Source: JBBQRS01 sp038214535
GTDB taxonomy: Bacteria > Chloroflexota > Anaerolineae > CG2-30-64-16
Reading direction: 5' to 3'
Assembly (NCBI GenBank): GCA_038214535.1
Contig: JBBQRS010000073.1
Location: 1-25,176, forward strand
Length of the DNA: 25,176 nt
Shown: positions 22,286 to 25,176 of the stretch, piece after piece
Layout of the letters: each line of letters opens with the position of its first letter
Position numbering within the stretch: position 1 is the first letter of the stretch
Translations under genes and position numbers: made by a program
Notes under the pieces: generated by a model
What the model saw: only the letters and a program-made list of their open reading frames with translations
Databases searched by the model: none
Told to the model about the DNA's origin: nothing

Positions 22286-23731
22286 ATGACCGATCAGACC
22301 AGCTATCACATGACCCCCGACGAGTTCCGGCGCTATGGCCGCATGGCCGTGGACTGGATCGCCGACTATATGGAGCACGTCGAGGATTACCCCGTGCTGT
22401 CGCAGGCGCAGCCGGGCGAGATTCGCGCCATGCTGCCGCCGGCCGCGCCCGAACACGGCGAGTCGTTCGAGGCGATGCTGGCCGACATGACCCGCGTGGT
22501 GATGCCCGGCGTCACGCACTGGCAGTCGCCCAATTTCTTCGCCTACTTCCCATCCAACAACTCCGGCCCCTCCATCCTGGGCGACCTGCTCTCGGCGGGG
22601 CTGGGCGTGCAGGGGATGCTCTGGGCCACCAGCCCGGCCTGCACCGAGGTCGAGACGCAGGTGCTCGACTGGTACGCCGACATGCTGGCGCTGCCGGAGA
22701 AGTTCAAGTCGAGCGCGGCGGGCGGCGGGGTGATCCAGGACACCGCGTCCAGCTCGGCGCTGACGGCGATCCTGGTGGCGCGCGAACGGGCGACCGGCTT
22801 CCGCAGCAACGAGGAGGGCTATGCCGACGGCGCGGGGTGCAACGGGCGGCTGGTCGCCTACACCTCGACACAGGGCCATTCTTCCATTGAGAAAGCGATC
22901 GGCGTGGCGGGCATCGGCCGCGCCAACCTGCGCGCGATCCCCGTGGACGAGAACTACGCGATGCGCGCCGACGCCCTGGCCGCGTGTATCCGCGAGGATC
23001 GCGCCGCCGGGCTGACCCCCTTCTTCGTCTCCGCGACGGTGGGTACCACGTCATCGAATGCGATGGACCCGCTGCCCGCCATCGGCGCGATCTGCAAGGA
23101 GGAGGGGCTGTGGCTGCACGTGGACGCGGCCATGAGCGGCACGGCGGCGATCTGCCCGGAGTTCCGCTGGATTCAGGCCGGGCTGGAGGCCGCCGACAGC
23201 TATTGCACCAACCCGCATAAGTGGATGTTCACCAACTTCGACTGCGACGTCTTCTACGTGGCCGACCGCGCCGCGCTGATCCGCACGCTGAGCATCCTGC
23301 CGGAGTATCTGAAGAACAAGGCGACGGAGTCGGGCGCGGTGTTCGACTATCGCGACTGGCACATCCCGCTGGGGCGGCGTTTCCGCGCGCTCAAGCTGTG
23401 GTTCGTGATCCGGCACTACGGCGTCGAGGGGCTGCGGCATCACATCCGGCGGCACGTCGCGCTGGCGCAACAGTTCACCGGCTGGGTGCGCGACGATCCG
23501 CGCTTCGAGCTGGCCGCGCCCGTCCCGCTGAACCTCGTCTGCTTCCGCCTGAAGGCGGGCGACGACGCGAACCGGCGGCTGCTCGAAACCCTCAACGCCA
23601 GCGGCGACCTCTTCCTGACGCACACCGTGCTCGACGGCAAGTACACCCTGCGCATGAGCATCGGCCAAGCGCACACGGAAGAACGCCACATCGCCGCCGC
23701 GTGGGAAGCGATTCAACAGGCTGTGGAGTAG
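22286..23731 (+). CDS. Aromatic-L-amino-acid-type PLP decarboxylase
   Basis: This is a group II PLP decarboxylase of the DOPA/tryptophan/tyrosine decarboxylase type. HWQSPNFFAYFPSNNSGPS is the substrate-pocket segment. His198 (GHSSIEKA) stacks on the cofactor. DAAMSGTAAICPEFR holds the Asp that binds the pyridine nitrogen. Lys312 (TNPHKWMFTNFDC) is the Schiff-base lysine. PEYLKNKA in the mobile loop has Tyr341, which is 29 residues after the lysine just as Tyr332 follows Lys303 in the mammalian enzyme. Keeping this Tyr points to simple decarboxylation rather than aldehyde synthesis. The product would be an aromatic amine (tryptamine, tyramine or phenethylamine); which one cannot be told. Length 481 residues, complete. 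AAAGGA precedes the ATG. It appears monocistronic. Confidence 0.92.
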   Translation: MTDQTSYHMTPDEFRRYGRMAVDWIADYMEHVEDYPVLSQAQPGEIRAMLPPAAPEHGESFEAMLADMTRVVMPGVTHWQSPNFFAYFPSNNSGPSILGDLLSAGLGVQGMLWATSPACTEVETQVLDWYADMLALPEKFKSSAAGGGVIQDTASSSALTAILVARERATGFRSNEEGYADGAGCNGRLVAYTSTQGHSSIEKAIGVAGIGRANLRAIPVDENYAMRADALAACIREDRAAGLTPFFVSATVGTTSSNAMDPLPAIGAICKEEGLWLHVDAAMSGTAAICPEFRWIQAGLEAADSYCTNPHKWMFTNFDCDVFYVADRAALIRTLSILPEYLKNKATESGAVFDYRDWHIPLGRRFRALKLWFVIRHYGVEGLRHHIRRHVALAQQFTGWVRDDPRFELAAPVPLNLVCFRLKAGDDANRRLLETLNASGDLFLTHTVLDGKYTLRMSIGQAHTEERHIAAAWEAIQQAVE

Positions 23732-23733
23732 GA

Positions 23734-23840
23734 TTTACCACCAAGACACGAAGAGCACCAAGAACACCAAGAAGAAAGAGAAGATTTTTTCTTCTTTGTT
23801 TTCTTTGTGTCCTTGGCGTCCTTGGAGTCTTGGTGGTAAA
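23734..23840. repeat. CACCAAGA-type hairpin between decarboxylase and methyltransferase genes
   Basis: Outer arms TTTACCACCAAGAC (23734-23747) and GTCTTGGTGGTAAA (23827-23840) are perfect. Internal 9-nt CACCAAGAA-like units continue the pairing. It begins three bases after the decarboxylase stop and ends 11 nt before the next ATG. Confidence 0.85.
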
Positions 23841-23851
23841 GAAGAGAGTAC

Positions 23852-24640
23852 ATGACAGACGAGCGCAGATCCGTCATTCGGAATGAGCTGGCGTGGCATG
23901 AGGAGGAGTCGCCGCGGCGCTATCGGCTCGACGCGCTGTTGTATGACCCGCCGGCGTTCGACGCGGTGGTGGCGTCCGCGCTCGACTTCCTGGGGGGTAA
24001 GCCGGGCGAACGGGTGCTGGATATGGGCGGCGGCGAGGGCAAGGAGACGCTCGAGCTGGCGGCGCGCGGGATGCGCCCGATCAGCCTCGACCTGTCGCAC
24101 CGCCAGTTGAGCCGAGCGCGCGAGTTGATCCGCGCCCAGGACCCCGCCGCGCCGGTCTACTTCATCCAGGCCAACGCCGAAGAGCTACCCTTCGCCGACG
24201 CGAGCTTCCGGGTGGTCTACGGCAAGGCGATTTTACATCACCTCGACCTCGACCTGGCCGCCGCCGAAATCACACGGGTGATGCAGGCCGACGGGCGCGC
24301 CACCTTCGCCGAGCCGCTGGCCGACCATCCGCTGATTGGGCTGGGCCGGCGGCTGACCCCCCGCCTGCGCACCCGCGACGAACAACCGATCCGCGCCGAT
24401 GCGATGGAACGCTTCGCGGGGCGGTTCAACCAACCCCAATGCGAGGTCTACTTCCTGACGATGCCCCTGGCGTCTCTGCTGCGGCTGCTGCCCGGCGGCG
24501 AGCGCGCCTACCGCTGGGCGCACGCCCGGTTGAGCCGCCTCGACGCCCGGCTTTTCGCCCGCTTCCCCGGCCTGCGCAAGTACGCCTGGTACGGTGTGGT
24601 AAAGGTCAAGAAGGAAACAAGTAGACAGGGAAACAAGTAG
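23852..24640 (+). CDS. Class I SAM-dependent methyltransferase
   Basis: GERVLDMGGGEGKETLEL (52-69) is motif I for SAM binding. PISLDLSHRQLSRAR contains the acidic residue (Asp80) that binds the ribose, and NAEELPFADASFRVVYGK is the usual post-II/motif IV region of Methyltransf_11 enzymes. HHLDLDLAAAEITRVMQADG follows as in ubiquinone/menaquinone-like methyltransferases. The acceptor is unknown. The C-terminal third (SLLRLLPGGERAYRWAHARL) is helical and may bind the substrate or membrane. The last eight or so residues (ETSRQGNK) and the stop codon come from the tandem repeat at 24613-24643, so the native end was probably near KVKK. AGAGAG lies before the ATG. A hairpin separates it from the decarboxylase gene, so co-expression is uncertain. 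Confidence 0.87.
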   Translation: MTDERRSVIRNELAWHEEESPRRYRLDALLYDPPAFDAVVASALDFLGGKPGERVLDMGGGEGKETLELAARGMRPISLDLSHRQLSRARELIRAQDPAAPVYFIQANAEELPFADASFRVVYGKAILHHLDLDLAAAEITRVMQADGRATFAEPLADHPLIGLGRRLTPRLRTRDEQPIRADAMERFAGRFNQPQCEVYFLTMPLASLLRLLPGGERAYRWAHARLSRLDARLFARFPGLRKYAWYGVVKVKKETSRQGNK

Positions 24641-24643
24641 ACA
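24613..24643 (+). repeat. Tandem 15-bp direct repeat at the methyltransferase 3' end
   Basis: GGAAACAAGTAGACA occurs at 24613-24627 and again at 24629-24643, one base apart. The second copy supplies the in-frame TAG stop of the methyltransferase gene. Confidence 0.85.
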
Positions 24644-24653
24644 AGGGGAAAAT

Positions 24654-24712
24654 GCACGCGGAGACGCGGAGGACGCGGAGAAAAGGAAGAAATAATTCCT
24701 CTCCGCGTGATA
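24654..24712. repeat. ACGCGGAG-type hairpin repeat, copy 5, right arm shortened
   Basis: The left arm is identical over 27 bp to that of copy 4 (21369-21395). The right arm retains only CCTCTCCGCGTG, so two units have been lost. Confidence 0.85.
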
Positions 24713-24724
24713 AAAATGCGCCGG

Positions 24725-24753
24725 TTGACCGCGGCCCCCGCGAGCGCTATACT
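24725..24753 (+). promoter_or_regulatory. Sigma-70-type promoter for the SLC12-like gene
   Basis: TTGACC (24725-24730), 17 bp, TATACT (24748-24753): five of six matches in each hexamer at ideal spacing. Transcription from about 24760 gives a leader of 48 nt before the ATG at 24808. Confidence 0.75.
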
Positions 24754-24807
24754 GCCGGCAGCGACGCGGCGGCCCACATCGAACAGCGTAGAGGATGGAG
24801 TGAGATT

Positions 24808-25176
24808 ATGGCGGAGACGGAAACCCGGTCAGGGGGCGGATTTGCCGGTCTGCGTAAGCGCCACGCGCCGGCCACGCCCGACACGCCCGCCAACCGGAAG
24901 TTCGGCACCTTCGGCGGCGTCTTCACCCCAACGATCCTCACCGTCCTGGGCGCGATCATGTATCTGCGCGAGGGCTGGGTCGTGGGCAACGCCGGGCTGG
25001 GCGGGGCGTGGCTCATCATCATCCTCGCCAACGTGATCACGTTCAGCACCGGCCTCTCCATCTCCTCGGTCGCCACCAACATCCGGGTGCGGGCGGGCGG
25101 CGCATTTTCGATCATCTCGCAATCGCTGGGGCTGGAGGTGGGTGGCAGCATCAGCGTGCCGTTCTACTTTGCCCAG
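24808..25176 (+). CDS. SLC12-type cation-chloride cotransporter / APC-superfamily permease, N-terminal part
   Basis: The first 123 codons of a gene that runs past the window end. After a hydrophilic N-terminus, KFGTFGGVFTPTILTVLGAI (31-50) and MYLREGWVVGNAGLGGAW match the first helix and loop of SLC12 cation-chloride cotransporters and their bacterial relatives. The next helix is followed by TGLSISSVATN, and AGGAFSIISQSLGLEVGGSI begins helix 3, with the broken-helix pattern of the APC fold. Bacterial members are thought to move K+, Na+ or Cl-, or amino acids. The substrate cannot be judged from this part. GGAG lies seven bases before the ATG, and a good promoter precedes it. Confidence 0.87.
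   Translation, partial: MAETETRSGGGFAGLRKRHAPATPDTPANRKFGTFGGVFTPTILTVLGAIMYLREGWVVGNAGLGGAWLIIILANVITFSTGLSISSVATNIRVRAGGAFSIISQSLGLEVGGSISVPFYFAQ

Overview
The window is GC-rich bacterial DNA with closely packed genes. Its intergenic spaces hold many unrelated imperfect inverted repeats whose arms are built from short 7-9 nt units. Together with the gene content (type III restriction-modification, MntA/HepT, an ABC ATPase fused to a cyclic-nucleotide-binding-like domain, IMPase-type histidinol phosphatase), this looks like an Anaerolineae-type Chloroflexota genome. That taxonomic call is inference; no rRNA or marker gene is present.

Layout. 1-0.9 kb: the 3' end of a subtilisin-like protease and a small orphan ORF. 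1.0-1.7 kb: an MntA/HepT toxin-antitoxin pair on the minus strand. 1.9-3.4 kb: an SMP-30/gluconolactonase-family hydrolase (minus) and a small membrane protein (plus). 3.5-7.0 kb: a four-gene, end-overlapping minus-strand operon coding for a radical SAM/SPASM protein, a four-helix membrane protein, an ATC-hydrolase-like protein and a GMC-type flavoprotein with a four-cysteine cluster. The flavoprotein has a one-base frameshift near its start. This operon is the best candidate for an undescribed pathway. 7.1-11.4 kb: a run of minus-strand enzymes (aminoglycoside-phosphotransferase-like kinase, tandem DinB/ClbS-like protein, HisN-like phosphatase, serine beta-lactamase-like hydrolase). 11.8-15.3 kb: a two-gene MacB/LolD-like ABC transporter on the plus strand.

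15.4-21.3 kb: a type III restriction-modification locus transcribed leftwards as mod, a DUF3800 gene, then res. The mod gene has its own recognisable promoter and an AT-richer central segment that includes the target-recognition region. Between the DUF3800 gene and res, on the opposite strand, lies a near-consensus sigma-70 promoter followed by two hairpins and a perfect intrinsic terminator. This predicts an RNA of about 70 nt antisense to the mod-DUF3800-res message. 21.5-25.2 kb: a flavodoxin (minus), then on the plus strand an aromatic-amino-acid-type PLP decarboxylase, a SAM methyltransferase and the 5' end of an SLC12-type cotransporter behind a clear promoter.

Most gene boundaries carry one of about ten hairpin families. 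Several have intruded into or lie against gene ends, inflating apparent open reading frames upstream of hisN and mod and supplying the last codons of the methyltransferase. Because the DNA is GC-rich, many long opposite-strand frames exist; they were rejected in favour of frames with recognisable protein motifs.
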